In this document: one piece after another, positions 46,014 through 54,828 of the stretch | How positions within the stretch are numbered: position 1 is the first letter of the stretch | Layout of the letters: the number at the start of each line of letters is the position of its first letter | Translations under genes and position numbers: made by a program | Notes under the pieces: model-generated | What the model saw: only the letters and a program-made list of their open reading frames with translations | Told to the model about the DNA's origin: nothing | Databases searched by the model: none | Virus record (IMG/VR): IMGVR_UViG_3300009506_000022 | Span: 1 to 64,000 of that record | Strand: one strand, 5' to 3' | DNA from: a virus | DNA: 64,000 nt

Positions 46014-46727
46014 ATGAAAGTTATAGGATACATAAGAGTTAGCACTGAAGAACAAGCAACTGGCGGAATAAGCTTAGAAGCTCAAGCTGAAAAGATTCGA
46101 ACATATTGTAAACTATATGATCTTGAGCTTATTGCTATAATCGAAGATGCTGGTGAATCAGCAAAAACATTGAAGCGTCCTGGGATGCAATGGGTACTTG
46201 ATATTCTAAAAGTCGGGCATTGTTCAAAAGGCATTGTTGAAGGCGTAATTGTTTCTAAACTTGATCGGTTGACTCGCAGCATGAGAGACTTGTCTTATCT
46301 GATTGAGACGTATTTTTCCTCCAGGTTTGATTTGTTTTCTGTATCTGAAAACTTGAATCCAAAAACAGCTGCTGGTCGACTTGTTCTAAACATATTGGCT
46401 TCGGTTGCTCAGTGGGAACGAGAAGTGATTGCAGAAAGAACATCAACTGCCCTTCAGCATCTAAAAGCAAAAGGTCGATATATTGGTGGTCGCGCACCAT
46501 ATGGTTTCAAACAAGACGGAGAAAACGTTGTTGTGGATTCTCGCGAACAGGACATGATTGTGGTGGCTCATAGTCTAAAAAGTGACGGGTTATCTCTAAG
46601 AAAAATAGGAAAGGTTCTTTCCGAGATGGATTACCATCCAAGAAGCGGTGGAAAATGGTCTGCGCAGCAAGTAAAAAGCTTGCTTGCTCAAAAAAATAGA
46701 AAGGATAAACATGAAAAAAGGAGATAA
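46014..46727 (+). CDS. Serine recombinase (resolvase/invertase family)
   Basis: Catalytic serine S10 in IGYIRVSTEEQ, then the conserved SKLDRLTRSMRDL and SVAQWEREVIAERT, followed by GRAPYGF and a C-terminal helix-turn-helix (SLRKIGKVLSEMDYHPRSGGKWS). At 237 residues it is a small resolvase/invertase, not a large integrase. It could invert or resolve a phage DNA segment. No crossover-like repeat pair was recognised next to it. Confidence 0.9.
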   Translation: MKVIGYIRVSTEEQATGGISLEAQAEKIRTYCKLYDLELIAIIEDAGESAKTLKRPGMQWVLDILKVGHCSKGIVEGVIVSKLDRLTRSMRDLSYLIETYFSSRFDLFSVSENLNPKTAAGRLVLNILASVAQWEREVIAERTSTALQHLKAKGRYIGGRAPYGFKQDGENVVVDSREQDMIVVAHSLKSDGLSLRKIGKVLSEMDYHPRSGGKWSAQQVKSLLAQKNRKDKHEKRR

Positions 46728-47187
46728 AAACAAACCTCGTTCTGGTTACACTTGCAAATTTTGTGGAGAACCAACCGACAAAAAAGGAAGCTTTTGTAAA
46801 CCAGAATGCGAGATTGCTTTCTTGAAAGCCGAACTCGCTAAGAAAAATAGAAGCGATAGCGATCCTTATTGTTTTGGGCGCGTTGAATGGGGAACATGTA
46901 TCCAAGAACTCTATTCGACATCTTCTTACGATGCAAAAAAGAGAGCTTCTGATCTTCGTAAGCAAGGGTTTGTTTGTGAGGCAACAAGGATCACAGGTGT
47001 TCCTATTTTTTCTGTGGAGCACAACAGAGTTGTCAACGAAAACATGACCTTATTGACATGCGTCAATAAAGGGAAGAAGTATGATGAGGTAGCACCGAAG
47101 CCAACGTTTTGGGAAGATGGTCTTGGTTTGGTTGCGAACAAAGGGGTTTTGAGACCAAAAGGGGTTTTGAGACCAGAAGGAGAATAG
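46711..47187 (+). CDS. Zinc-finger protein, 158 residues
   Basis: N-terminal YTCKFCGEPTDKKGSFCKPEC forms a C-x2-C ... C-x3-C zinc finger, then a helical/beta body (KKRASDLRKQGFVCEATRI). The C-terminus repeats KGVLRP twice, from a perfect 18-base tandem repeat in the DNA. ATG 46711 follows AAAGGATAAAC. Confidence 0.6.
   Translation: MKKGDKNKPRSGYTCKFCGEPTDKKGSFCKPECEIAFLKAELAKKNRSDSDPYCFGRVEWGTCIQELYSTSSYDAKKRASDLRKQGFVCEATRITGVPIFSVEHNRVVNENMTLLTCVNKGKKYDEVAPKPTFWEDGLGLVANKGVLRPKGVLRPEGE
47140..47175 (+). repeat. Tandem repeat of 18 bp, two copies
   Basis: AAAGGGGTTTTGAGACCA at 47140-47157 is repeated exactly at 47158-47175, encoding the doubled GVLRP[KE]-type end of the zinc-finger protein. 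A recent slippage or duplication event. Confidence 0.85.
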
Positions 47188-47190
47188 GGA

Positions 47191-47763
47191 GTGTCAAACA
47201 TCAAGATCGCCACTTTCCTTATTGATTCTCCTTGGCCAGAAGAAGGTGGCGGAAAGATAAAAAGGGGTGCGCCTTATAAAACGATGAAGCCAAGGGATAT
47301 TTTTCGTACCATCTGGACATGTCCGATTTTCAACCCAACTGATGACTCTCATCTCTATATGTGTGCTTCGAATAACTATGTTCCGCATGCAATAAGGATG
47401 ATTTCTCAGCTTGGATTTGAGTACAAAACAATGTTGACATGGGCGAAAGATCACATGTCTTTAGGGCAATATTTTAGGGGTAGAACTGAACAGATCATTT
47501 TTGCTACCAGAGGAAAAGGGTTTGCTCTTAGAACGGAAAGACGAGATTTGGATACTTTCATCTTTGCTCCAGTTGAACGATACGAAAGTGGTCCAAACAA
47601 AGGCAAAAAGATTCATTCTAGGAAACCAGAAGCGCTATATGAGAGAATCGAACAACGTTCTTTTGGGCCATATGGCGAGATATTTGCCACACAACATAGA
47701 GAGAAAAAGATAATAGGAAATCGAGAAATTGTATGGACATGTTGGGGTGATCAGTTAGAATGA
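47191..47763 (+). CDS. MT-A70-like DNA adenine methyltransferase
   Basis: Motif IV is LIDSPWPEEGGGKIKRGAPYKTM, i.e. D-S-P-W where the family has D-P-P-W. Then HLYMCASNNYVPHAI, GFEYKTMLTWAKDHMSLGQYFRGRTEQIIFATRG and HSRKPEALYERIEQ complete the MT-A70 (N6-adenine) pattern. GTG start with AGGAGAATAGGGA upstream. It probably methylates phage DNA at adenine; the S for P change lies in the active-site loop but is seen in some phage members. Confidence 0.8.
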   Translation: MSNIKIATFLIDSPWPEEGGGKIKRGAPYKTMKPRDIFRTIWTCPIFNPTDDSHLYMCASNNYVPHAIRMISQLGFEYKTMLTWAKDHMSLGQYFRGRTEQIIFATRGKGFALRTERRDLDTFIFAPVERYESGPNKGKKIHSRKPEALYERIEQRSFGPYGEIFATQHREKKIIGNREIVWTCWGDQLE

Positions 47764-47787
47764 ACCTTCATCTACTTGACACCCTTG

Positions 47788-47824
47788 CCGCCACAGTTGA
47801 CTACCCCCATCTGTGGCGGTTTTT
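47788..47824 (+). terminator. Intrinsic terminator
   Basis: Nine-bp stem CCGCCACAG (47788-47796) with CTGTGGCGG (47811-47819), 14-base loop, then TTTTT. Ends the early/middle transcript before the late module begins at 47889. Confidence 0.9.
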
Positions 47825-47888
47825 ATTTGAACTCAAAGGTTTGTTGTAATATCCTTATCTGAACAACACCAGACAAGGAGAAAAGTAG

Positions 47889-48797
47889 ATGTTTTCATCA
47901 CCGATGATTAAATCAGGAAATGGAATCAAAAAGGTTCGAACTGGTTGGAAGCCAGATATTTTTGATCCACGAGATTTTGGCGAGCGTTCGCCACTCATTA
48001 TTGAGACAACAAAAGGACTCAACGTTTTGAGTCTGAGAGCCGAACAGCTTCCGAGAGAAGTTGTTTATTTTGACTATTGTGGTGAGATGGACGATCAAGG
48101 TGCGCTTGGTTCATGTGTGGCCTTTGGAACGTTGAACCATGTTGAATGCATGCAAGCACTTGCAACGGGAAAACATATTCGCGGTTCGCGGCGTGCTTTA
48201 TACAAGATCATGCGAAACCTCATGAAGGTGACGGGTGACACAGGAGCGTGGAACAGATTAGCATTTCAGGCATTGAGACTTTTTGGCCTTCCTCTTGAAG
48301 AATATTGGGAATACGATATCGAGAACTTTGATGATGAAGTTTCCGCTTTTGCTTTGGGGACTGGATTCAAGGCGATAAGCGACTTGAATTATTTCCGGCA
48401 TGACACTATCGATTTACCGCAAGAATGCATTCCAAGTTCGATCAAGAAATGGATGGCTGCTGGAGTGACCTGTGTAGGTGCGTTTTATGGTTGTTCGAAT
48501 TTCAATCGAGGTGGTAGACCTGGAGACATCCCGATGCCTCGCAACAGTGAGCGTCCATCGTGGGGACATTCAGTACATTTCTGTGGTTACAATGACGACT
48601 ACGAAATAGTAGATGTTGATACTGGAGAAAAGACGATAGGCGCCTTTTATCTCGAGAATTCATGGGGGAACGACAACGGAGATGGCGGGTTTTATGCCAT
48701 TCCGTATCAGTACATTATGGCGGGATATGCCCAAGATTTTTGGTCTTTAGTAGATCATAAATGGGTTGATCTCGACGATTTTGGCGCGATTGTTTAG
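47889..48797 (+). CDS. Papain-like (C1A-type) cysteine protease
   Basis: Catalytic set of the papain family: oxyanion Q70 and nucleophile C76 in DDQGALGSCVAF, H227 in WGHSVHFCGYND, N257 in YLENSWGNDNG, then GGFYAIP. 302 residues with no signal peptide. Located first in the late module, just after a terminator and before the terminase genes, so it may be a virion or assembly protein, or an injected enzyme. Ribosome site CAAGGAGAAAAGTAG. Confidence 0.85.
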   Translation: MFSSPMIKSGNGIKKVRTGWKPDIFDPRDFGERSPLIIETTKGLNVLSLRAEQLPREVVYFDYCGEMDDQGALGSCVAFGTLNHVECMQALATGKHIRGSRRALYKIMRNLMKVTGDTGAWNRLAFQALRLFGLPLEEYWEYDIENFDDEVSAFALGTGFKAISDLNYFRHDTIDLPQECIPSSIKKWMAAGVTCVGAFYGCSNFNRGGRPGDIPMPRNSERPSWGHSVHFCGYNDDYEIVDVDTGEKTIGAFYLENSWGNDNGDGGFYAIPYQYIMAGYAQDFWSLVDHKWVDLDDFGAIV

Positions 48798-48805
48798 TAG
48801 ATATC

Positions 48806-48881
48806 TTCAAGTTGAATCAACTTGAACCTTTCAAATCTCTCGACATAACTTGAGGTCAAAGATAGACTTCAAGTTATGTCG
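48806..48881 (+). promoter_or_regulatory. Two competing hairpins over the start of the small terminase gene
   Basis: Hairpin 1: TTCAAGTTG (48806-48814) with CAACTTGAA (48818-48826). Hairpin 2: CGACATAACTTGA (48841-48853) with TCAAGTTATGTCG (48869-48881), a perfect 13-bp stem that contains the ATG at 48876. AACTTGAA of hairpin 1 can instead pair with TTCAAGTT of hairpin 2 (48868-48875), so the two stems are mutually exclusive. No Shine-Dalgarno precedes the ATG. Confidence 0.6.
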
Positions 48882-49484
48882 TTGCAATTAAAGGGTGATG
48901 ATCTTAGAACAGCTCTTGGGAAACTAAGGACATGTTTAGTAGAGAATAAAAAAGATAGCGAGATTTGCGAAGAAATCGGTTTGAGGTGGGAGGAACTACT
49001 TGAACTGAAGCGCAAGTTTTATGATGCTGAAGCCGAGATTCTTAGGGGGAGATCCACTGAACACACCTATGTTCGTTATGTATTAGAGCAACGTCGTTGC
49101 ATGACAGATCTTGATGTTGCGATCACGAAAGACAATAAAGGGAATTCGAGTTATGTAAGCGCTGTTCGCGCGAAATCCGAGATTCTTGACAAGATTTTGA
49201 AGACTGGTGTCGAACTCGGTTTGATCCAAAGGCTTGCTGATGGTGGCGGTTACGCTGCTGGCGAAGCGATCAAATCGATGAACAACAAGGATTTTCGCGT
49301 TTATATCCTTCAAGAGATTCAGGTCCTCAATCAGATGATGGTAAAGTTCGGCGATACTACCATTATGGATGTAGAGGTTGGTCCTCTATATGAAACAAAA
49401 AAACAGCCAAAGATGCCAGTAAAAGGACATTCGAGAACGAAAACTTTTGGTGGCAGAAGGGTTTTGAAAGGGAAAAGTTCATGA
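48876..49484 (+). CDS. Putative terminase small subunit
   Basis: Helical DNA-binding-like protein: GLRWEELLELKRKFYDAEAEIL and ILDKILKTGVELGLIQRLADGG, then a basic C-terminus (RTKTFGGRRVLKGKSS). Assigned from its position at the head of the packaging module, before the large terminase, and from size; no sequence signature is decisive. ATG 48876 lies inside a 13-bp hairpin and lacks a ribosome site. Alternative: a regulatory or head-associated protein. Confidence 0.5.
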   Translation: MSLQLKGDDLRTALGKLRTCLVENKKDSEICEEIGLRWEELLELKRKFYDAEAEILRGRSTEHTYVRYVLEQRRCMTDLDVAITKDNKGNSSYVSAVRAKSEILDKILKTGVELGLIQRLADGGGYAAGEAIKSMNNKDFRVYILQEIQVLNQMMVKFGDTTIMDVEVGPLYETKKQPKMPVKGHSRTKTFGGRRVLKGKSS

Positions 49485-49603
49485 GAATCGATGGTGATTC
49501 TCTATTTATAAACTGTACTCCAGTTTATCGTGAGGTAAACAGGCTGCTGGGTTCTGACGGTTCAGTATGCTGTCAAGAGTACACTTTCTAACAGGAGGAA
49601 AGA
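49483..49603 (+). promoter_or_regulatory. Hairpin-containing gap
   Basis: GAGAATC/GATTCTC (49483-49489 with 49496-49502, six-base loop) and ATAAACTG/CAGTTTAT (49508-49515 with 49521-49528, loop TACTC). The second part holds the AACAGGAGGAAAG ribosome site of the next gene. Possible transcript-processing or regulatory site; no promoter consensus is seen. Confidence 0.4.
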
Positions 49604-49897
49604 ATGTCAGATCGAGTTGTGTACGCAGGTTCATTTAAAGGTACGGGTTCATCCCTCAATATTACCACATTAGGATTTCGTCCTCGTGTGTTGAAGTTGA
49701 TGAATATTGATGGTCTTTGTGAACTCAAATGGCAAAAAGGAATGGCAGATGCAAGCGGAGTAAAGACCGTAACAGCTGGAACGATTTCTCATATCACTTC
49801 TGGTGGCATCACACCTCTAAACAACGGATTCACTTTGGGTGCGGATACGGATCTGAATGTGTCTGGTGAAGAGGTGCATTTCGAAGCTCACGACTGA
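49604..49897 (+). CDS. Small phage structural-like protein, 97 residues
   Basis: Resembles a small protein common in phage structural modules: AGSFKGTGSSLNITTLGFRPRVLKLMN, then GLCELKWQKGMADASGVKTVTAGTISHI and GFTLGADTDLNVSGEEVHFEAH. Beta-rich; a likely decoration or stabilising virion component. Strong AGGAGGAAAG ribosome site. Confidence 0.65.
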   Translation: MSDRVVYAGSFKGTGSSLNITTLGFRPRVLKLMNIDGLCELKWQKGMADASGVKTVTAGTISHITSGGITPLNNGFTLGADTDLNVSGEEVHFEAHD

Positions 49898-49926
49898 TAG
49901 GCGTAGGATCATAACAACAAATAGGC

Positions 49927-49951
49927 TTCCCCTCGGTTTATCCGAGGGGAA
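49927..49951 (+). promoter_or_regulatory. Perfect 10-bp hairpin
   Basis: TTCCCCTCGG (49927-49936) pairs with CCGAGGGGAA (49942-49951) around TTTAT. No T-run follows. Between two structural genes, it may limit read-through or protect the message. Confidence 0.6.
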
Positions 49952-49974
49952 CTTGTTATGGGGAAGGTGATAAC

Positions 49975-50400
49975 ATGGCAGATTTTAGTCCATATGTACC
50001 GTTGAGTGAGGACAACTTGCTCGAGGATAAATCAATCAATTCAGCTCCTCAGCGTGCACCGATTTTCACTGAGCACCGTTCAGTTTCTGGCGCGATTGAT
50101 AGTGGCGACATAACAACTCGTGGTTGGGGAATGGTGATGTCTGAGTTCAAAACAGCTGTGATAAGAGTTGTTCCTGGAACGACTGCGAATATCACAGTTG
50201 AAGCTCGATTTTGGAGTGAGGATGCTGGCAAGTTTATTTCTGCAAATCCAGCGCTTCAACAAGCTGGTGCTGGTGCTGGAATTCCTTTTGATTACACTGT
50301 TGAGGTAAACGGAAAGATTCTTTTTGTTTATGTAACTGGAACAATCGGAAATGGCGCAAAGATTCAGATAGCTGGTGTTGATTTTATTTCAGAACCGTGA
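49975..50400 (+). CDS. Beta-rich structural-type protein, 141 residues
   Basis: Unknown, but in the structural module. Beta-sandwich-like segments (TAVIRVVPGTTANITVEARF, PFDYTVEVNGKILFVYVTG, AKIQIAGVDFI) with an acidic N-terminus. Could be a decoration, neck or tail-related protein. Good AAGGTGATAAC ribosome site. Confidence 0.6.
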   Translation: MADFSPYVPLSEDNLLEDKSINSAPQRAPIFTEHRSVSGAIDSGDITTRGWGMVMSEFKTAVIRVVPGTTANITVEARFWSEDAGKFISANPALQQAGAGAGIPFDYTVEVNGKILFVYVTGTIGNGAKIQIAGVDFISEP

Positions 50401-51914
50401 TGGCAAAGACTGCGGAAATAGTACCACTCATTAGAGGTGCAGCAAAGAAGCTTGAGAGATTAGAGCGAAGCGAGTTGGTTTCTGTCTATGAACAGTATCG
50501 AACAGCTTCTAATGAGTGGCTTCGCAGGCAGATAGTAGAAAACAATAGAATAGATATATTAGCGACTGTCATCCTTGGATATAAAGTAAAACCGTTTCAT
50601 TTGGCAATGTTGAAATGGCAGTTTCGTTACCCTCAAAATCTTGTTCTATCGTTTCGTGGTTGTGGAAAATCAACGATATGCACAGTTATAAAAGCCATTC
50701 ATTTGCATTGTAAAAATCGTCAGCTTAGGATCTTGATTGTTTCGGAAAGTAAAGCAACAGCATCTGATATTTTGAGGGACATCAAAGGGCATTATGAAAG
50801 CAACGATAGGTTGGCTGAAGTTTTTGGTTCTTTTTACGATCCAAAAATTGTCTCGAAATGGGATGTTTCAGCAATATCTATTGTCGGATCGCGACTGACA
50901 CAAAAAGAGACTAGTATCATGTGTGCTGGTCCAGATACTCGGATCACAGGAAAGCATTTTGATGTTGGTTTGATCGATGATTTGGTTACAGAAGACAATT
51001 CGCGTACTGAACATATGCGTGTTCGCGTAAAAACTTGGTATTATAAAACATATAGGCCTTTGATTTTGCCGCCAAAAGAAGGTCTTGAACATAGGGGAGA
51101 GCAACATCATAACGGAACATTTTATCATTGGGATGATCACTATCATCACCTTGAAGCGAATGAACTAAAAGGCAAAGTTCTAAAAATTCCATCGTTAGAT
51201 GAAAACGATAACTCACCTTGGCCTGAAGAGTATTCAACTAAGTTTTTATTAAACCAAAAAGATGAGCTTGGTTCGATTGTTTTTGGTTCTCAATATCAGA
51301 TGGACACAGACGCAATGAAAGGTGAAATCTTTCAGTATGACGATTGCCACCAAATAGATGGAGCGGATTATCCCCCTATTTCTGACATGATCATAACGAT
51401 GGGATGCGATCTTTCTGCGGACGAGAAAGAACAAAAACAGAATGCGATGTTTGCCATTGCTGTTATTGGGATAACTGGCAACATAGCAAAAGATGATATT
51501 TATATTTATCTATTAGATTATTATTTGCAGCATTTGAGACCAAGCAAACAACCAGAAAAGGTTATTGAATATTTTGATATATGGAATCCTTTTAGAGTCG
51601 GAATCGAAACAAATCAATATCAAGCTTCTTTGAAAGAGGCTGTAAAGCTGAAACGACCACAGATGAATGTGATAAAAATTCATTCTAAGATAGATAAAAT
51701 AACTCGTGCGATAAATGATTCTAGATATTTTGAAAATGGAAGAGCGTTTTTCAAAAAAGGTGTGCACGCAAAGCCGATCGATCATTTAGTGTTGTTTTCT
51801 GCAAGATCGAAATACAAAGATTTTTTTGATGCTTATGATTTCGCGCTGTACGCGGCAAAGAAAAAGAGAAACAAACAAGGAAAGCAAAAACGAAAAGTTT
51901 TTGGTGTCTTATAG
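50400..51914 (+). CDS. terL: Terminase large subunit
   Basis: Packaging ATPase and nuclease. Walker A-like LSFRGCGKST (about residues 83-92), Walker B VGLIDDLVTED, coupling region FGSQYQMDTDA, then the nuclease domain beginning ITMGCDLSADEKEQKQNAMFAI (first catalytic Asp) and later FRVGIETNQYQASL. Length of 504 residues is normal. ATG 50400 overlaps the previous stop. With portal and scaffold downstream it defines the packaging module. Confidence 0.9.
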   Translation: MAKTAEIVPLIRGAAKKLERLERSELVSVYEQYRTASNEWLRRQIVENNRIDILATVILGYKVKPFHLAMLKWQFRYPQNLVLSFRGCGKSTICTVIKAIHLHCKNRQLRILIVSESKATASDILRDIKGHYESNDRLAEVFGSFYDPKIVSKWDVSAISIVGSRLTQKETSIMCAGPDTRITGKHFDVGLIDDLVTEDNSRTEHMRVRVKTWYYKTYRPLILPPKEGLEHRGEQHHNGTFYHWDDHYHHLEANELKGKVLKIPSLDENDNSPWPEEYSTKFLLNQKDELGSIVFGSQYQMDTDAMKGEIFQYDDCHQIDGADYPPISDMIITMGCDLSADEKEQKQNAMFAIAVIGITGNIAKDDIYIYLLDYYLQHLRPSKQPEKVIEYFDIWNPFRVGIETNQYQASLKEAVKLKRPQMNVIKIHSKIDKITRAINDSRYFENGRAFFKKGVHAKPIDHLVLFSARSKYKDFFDAYDFALYAAKKKRNKQGKQKRKVFGVL

Positions 51915-51923
51915 GAGGAATCG

Positions 51924-53717
51924 ATGGGAGAAATAACAAAAAACTCGAACTTGCCTCTTCCAGAATCCCCAGAATCTCTAGCGATAAGAAAAAGGAATGT
52001 TAGAGCTGTTTTGATAAATAGCGACATAATCAAAAAAGTTTCTACCGAAATAATAGAAAAACAAGAAGACACCGAAGTTGGAGGAAGCAAACAAGTAGAA
52101 ACCGAGTTTGCAAAGTTGATTTCTTCTGGACAAGCTATTGATCCACCTTTTGATATGTTTGTTTTATCCACTCTTTCTGAGTACAACTCGGAAATGGGAC
52201 CTTGCATCGAGGCAATGAGAACCAACATAGATGGATTCGGTCATCGCTTGGTTTATCGTGGCGATCCAAAAGAGCTTGAAAACGATAAGCCGTTGGCAAA
52301 GAAGGTCTTAGAAGAAAAGGTTAGATTGGAAAACTTCTTCTTGTATGCTGGGCTCGATGATTCGTTTACAAAGATCAGAAAGAAAATGAGAACTGATCTT
52401 GAAAAGACAGGGAATGCGTATTGGGAAGTTGTCCGCTCCATGAAAGGCGAGATTCAGTATTTTGTTCCAATAAAAAGCTATCAAGTTCGACTTACAAAAC
52501 GCGACAAAGAACCAACAGAAGTAAACTTTCCTGTAGTAAAAATAGGACCTGATGGTAAATCGATCAAAAACGATTCGTTCAAAGTAAATACTTATTTCAG
52601 GAGATTTGTTCAGATCACATCGACAACATCTGTTGGCGCAAAAAAAAGTTGGTTCAAACAGTTTGGCGATCCAAGAATAATGGATTGCAAAACTGGGAGT
52701 TATGTTTCTCAAGGCGACTTGGAAAACTTCGAAGATACTGGCAAACCGATGCCAGCAAGTAGAAGGGCAAACGAAGTCGTTCATTGGAAAATGAATGACG
52801 ATCGTTCCCCCTATGGATTGCCTCGATGGATTGGAATATTCCTTGATATTTTGGGAGACAGAAAAGCAAGCGAAATCAACTATATTACTTTTTGTAACAA
52901 TAATATTCCAAGCTTGATTATTGCGGTTTCGAACGGGCAACTAACACAAGATACAGTTGATCGCATCAAAGAGTTTTTCGAGAAAGTTCAAGGTGACGAC
53001 AACCGTTCGAAAGCACTTGTGCTTGAAGCAGAACCATCAGATGAAGATGATGGAGAGGATGCTGGCGCGACCAAGATTGACGTAAAAACGCTAACGGAAG
53101 CGCAACATGATGATGCGATGTTCCAAAACTATAGTCGAGAGAACAGAGAAAAGGTTCGTGTTATCTGGCGCCTTCCTCCTATTTTCACTGGTAGAGCTCA
53201 AGACTATACGAGAACAACGGCTGAAACTTCTAGAGCGTTAGCTGATGAGCAAATTTTCGCACCAGAACGAGACGATTTTGACGATTGGGTAAACCGTATT
53301 TTGTTTCCAAGAATGGGTGTTTTGTATCATCGTTTTCAATCGAACTCTCCAAATACAACTGATAACTCAGAACTTACAAAGATTCTTTCTGGCGCTGAGA
53401 AGACAGGAGGGATTACACCGCGGATCGCGAGAAAGGTTCTCGAGGATATTTTAAGCGTTGAACTTCCACCGTTTCCAGAGGACTTCAACCCAGATATTCC
53501 GTTTAGCCTGACAATGGCTGAAGCGGTAAAAAATATGGGAAACCCAGTTGAGCCAGGACAATCAGTTACAGCTCTAAAGGGGTTAGAGGATGTCGTGAAA
53601 CTAACTGGAACGCCACACCCATTGATTAGTGCATTGATACTTCTTCGAAAGTCGCTTGAAGTCGAATGGTTGAAAGAGGTTTCTGAATCAGAATCAGAAG
53701 AAGAACATGTTGCGTAG
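51924..53717 (+). CDS. Portal protein
   Basis: Dodecameric head vertex through which DNA is packed. Matches phage portal proteins: SEYNSEMGPCIEAMRTNIDGFGH near the start, RKKMRTDLEKTGNAYWEVVR, then RRANEVVHWKMNDDRSPYGLPRWIG, FCNNNIPSLIIAVSNGQLTQDTV, and RVIWRLPPIFTGRAQDYTRTT. 597 residues. GGAGGAATCG ribosome site just after terL; overlaps the MuF-like gene by 11 bases. Confidence 0.9.
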   Translation: MGEITKNSNLPLPESPESLAIRKRNVRAVLINSDIIKKVSTEIIEKQEDTEVGGSKQVETEFAKLISSGQAIDPPFDMFVLSTLSEYNSEMGPCIEAMRTNIDGFGHRLVYRGDPKELENDKPLAKKVLEEKVRLENFFLYAGLDDSFTKIRKKMRTDLEKTGNAYWEVVRSMKGEIQYFVPIKSYQVRLTKRDKEPTEVNFPVVKIGPDGKSIKNDSFKVNTYFRRFVQITSTTSVGAKKSWFKQFGDPRIMDCKTGSYVSQGDLENFEDTGKPMPASRRANEVVHWKMNDDRSPYGLPRWIGIFLDILGDRKASEINYITFCNNNIPSLIIAVSNGQLTQDTVDRIKEFFEKVQGDDNRSKALVLEAEPSDEDDGEDAGATKIDVKTLTEAQHDDAMFQNYSRENREKVRVIWRLPPIFTGRAQDYTRTTAETSRALADEQIFAPERDDFDDWVNRILFPRMGVLYHRFQSNSPNTTDNSELTKILSGAEKTGGITPRIARKVLEDILSVELPPFPEDFNPDIPFSLTMAEAVKNMGNPVEPGQSVTALKGLEDVVKLTGTPHPLISALILLRKSLEVEWLKEVSESESEEEHVA

Positions 53718-54819
53718 TCAAACAATACATAGCCATATGCATGATGGCATTTCTGCGATTGACGCTATTATCGGTAAGGCGTTGAAGGTGAGTGAACTTG
53801 CCAGGATTGCGAAGATCGAAACGAATCTTAGAAAGTATATTGGTCGCGAATGGGACTCGTTGGCTTTAGATGCATCGAAACAAGCTGCAAGTGTAATCCG
53901 TTCTGGTTCTGGCGATCCGAATAATGATGATATCAACAGAATGATGGTGAAGATAAATCGCGTAATGAGCGATTGGAACGACAACATAGAGAAGCGATAT
54001 ATAGATGACAACAAAGAGGTTTATGAACTTGCGCATATTGCAGCGATGAAGCGTTCTCTTGGCAAAAACAAGAAGCAATTAGAATACAATACGCCAATAG
54101 GGCCTGAAACGAAGGTAAGCAAAGCAAAAGATATCGTTTATGTTACAGGAGATGATGGCGCGCGAGTTCCTGTTGTTCTTCCCTCATTCAACACAGTTGA
54201 TCTTGCGGCCATTGATGCTTTTGAGGAACATCAAGTTTTTTGGATCGGTCGACATTATAAAGAAAACGTTTCAAACACAGTTGCTGAAACCGCTCGAAAC
54301 ACGATTGTGAAAGCTGGTCTTGGACGCGAAGAAGCTGGAAAGATCGCGCAAAAAGTTGTTCGTGAAACGCTGGATATCGTGAAGGTTCCAGGTGGATTCA
54401 GTGGAACATCAACACAGTATTTCGAAGGCTTGGTTGCGAACGCTGTTACAACACAACGTGTTGCGGCTCAACTCACGAGTTTCGAGCGATTTGGATACAC
54501 AAAACAAACTATTGTAAATCCTCGTGATCAGAGGACGTGTCCTATATGCGATTTGATGGACGGAAAAGTTTTTGATGTTTCTGATGGAAGGCGAACTTTA
54601 GATAGATTGGTCAAAGCGAAGAATCCTACTTCTGTAAAAAAGATTCAGCCATTTATGACAGTTGCGATCGCAAGAGAACTTACTGGTGGTAAACGCGGTC
54701 CTATTGGAGCCAAACAGACTAAAGCTATTGTCGCTAGAGGCAATTCGATTCCCCCATTTCATTTTAAATGTAGGTGCAGTATCGATATAACAGAGGAAGA
54801 AGAAATCATTTCTTTTTGA
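53707..54819 (+). CDS. MuF/SPP1 gp7-like minor head protein
   Basis: Minor head protein that enters or lines the prohead. The C-terminus has the MuF signature: NPRDQRTCPICDLMDGKVFDV and then PPFHFKCRCSIDI, with four cysteines and a histidine. N-terminal 150 residues are helical and basic. 370 residues. Some MuF proteins are ejected with the DNA; here it directly precedes the large multidomain protease protein. Confidence 0.85.
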   Translation: MLRSQTIHSHMHDGISAIDAIIGKALKVSELARIAKIETNLRKYIGREWDSLALDASKQAASVIRSGSGDPNNDDINRMMVKINRVMSDWNDNIEKRYIDDNKEVYELAHIAAMKRSLGKNKKQLEYNTPIGPETKVSKAKDIVYVTGDDGARVPVVLPSFNTVDLAAIDAFEEHQVFWIGRHYKENVSNTVAETARNTIVKAGLGREEAGKIAQKVVRETLDIVKVPGGFSGTSTQYFEGLVANAVTTQRVAAQLTSFERFGYTKQTIVNPRDQRTCPICDLMDGKVFDVSDGRRTLDRLVKAKNPTSVKKIQPFMTVAIARELTGGKRGPIGAKQTKAIVARGNSIPPFHFKCRCSIDITEEEEIISF

Positions 54820-54828
54820 GGAGTCAAT

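Noticed and set aside
46014-46727. Large serine integrase for lysogeny
   Set aside because: At 237 residues it lacks the long C-terminal domains of large integrases, so integration is not supported by this gene.
52308-52940. Minus-strand frame of 210 codons opposite the portal gene
   Set aside because: Portal motifs on the plus strand are clear, and the minus frame has no ribosome site or homology signal.
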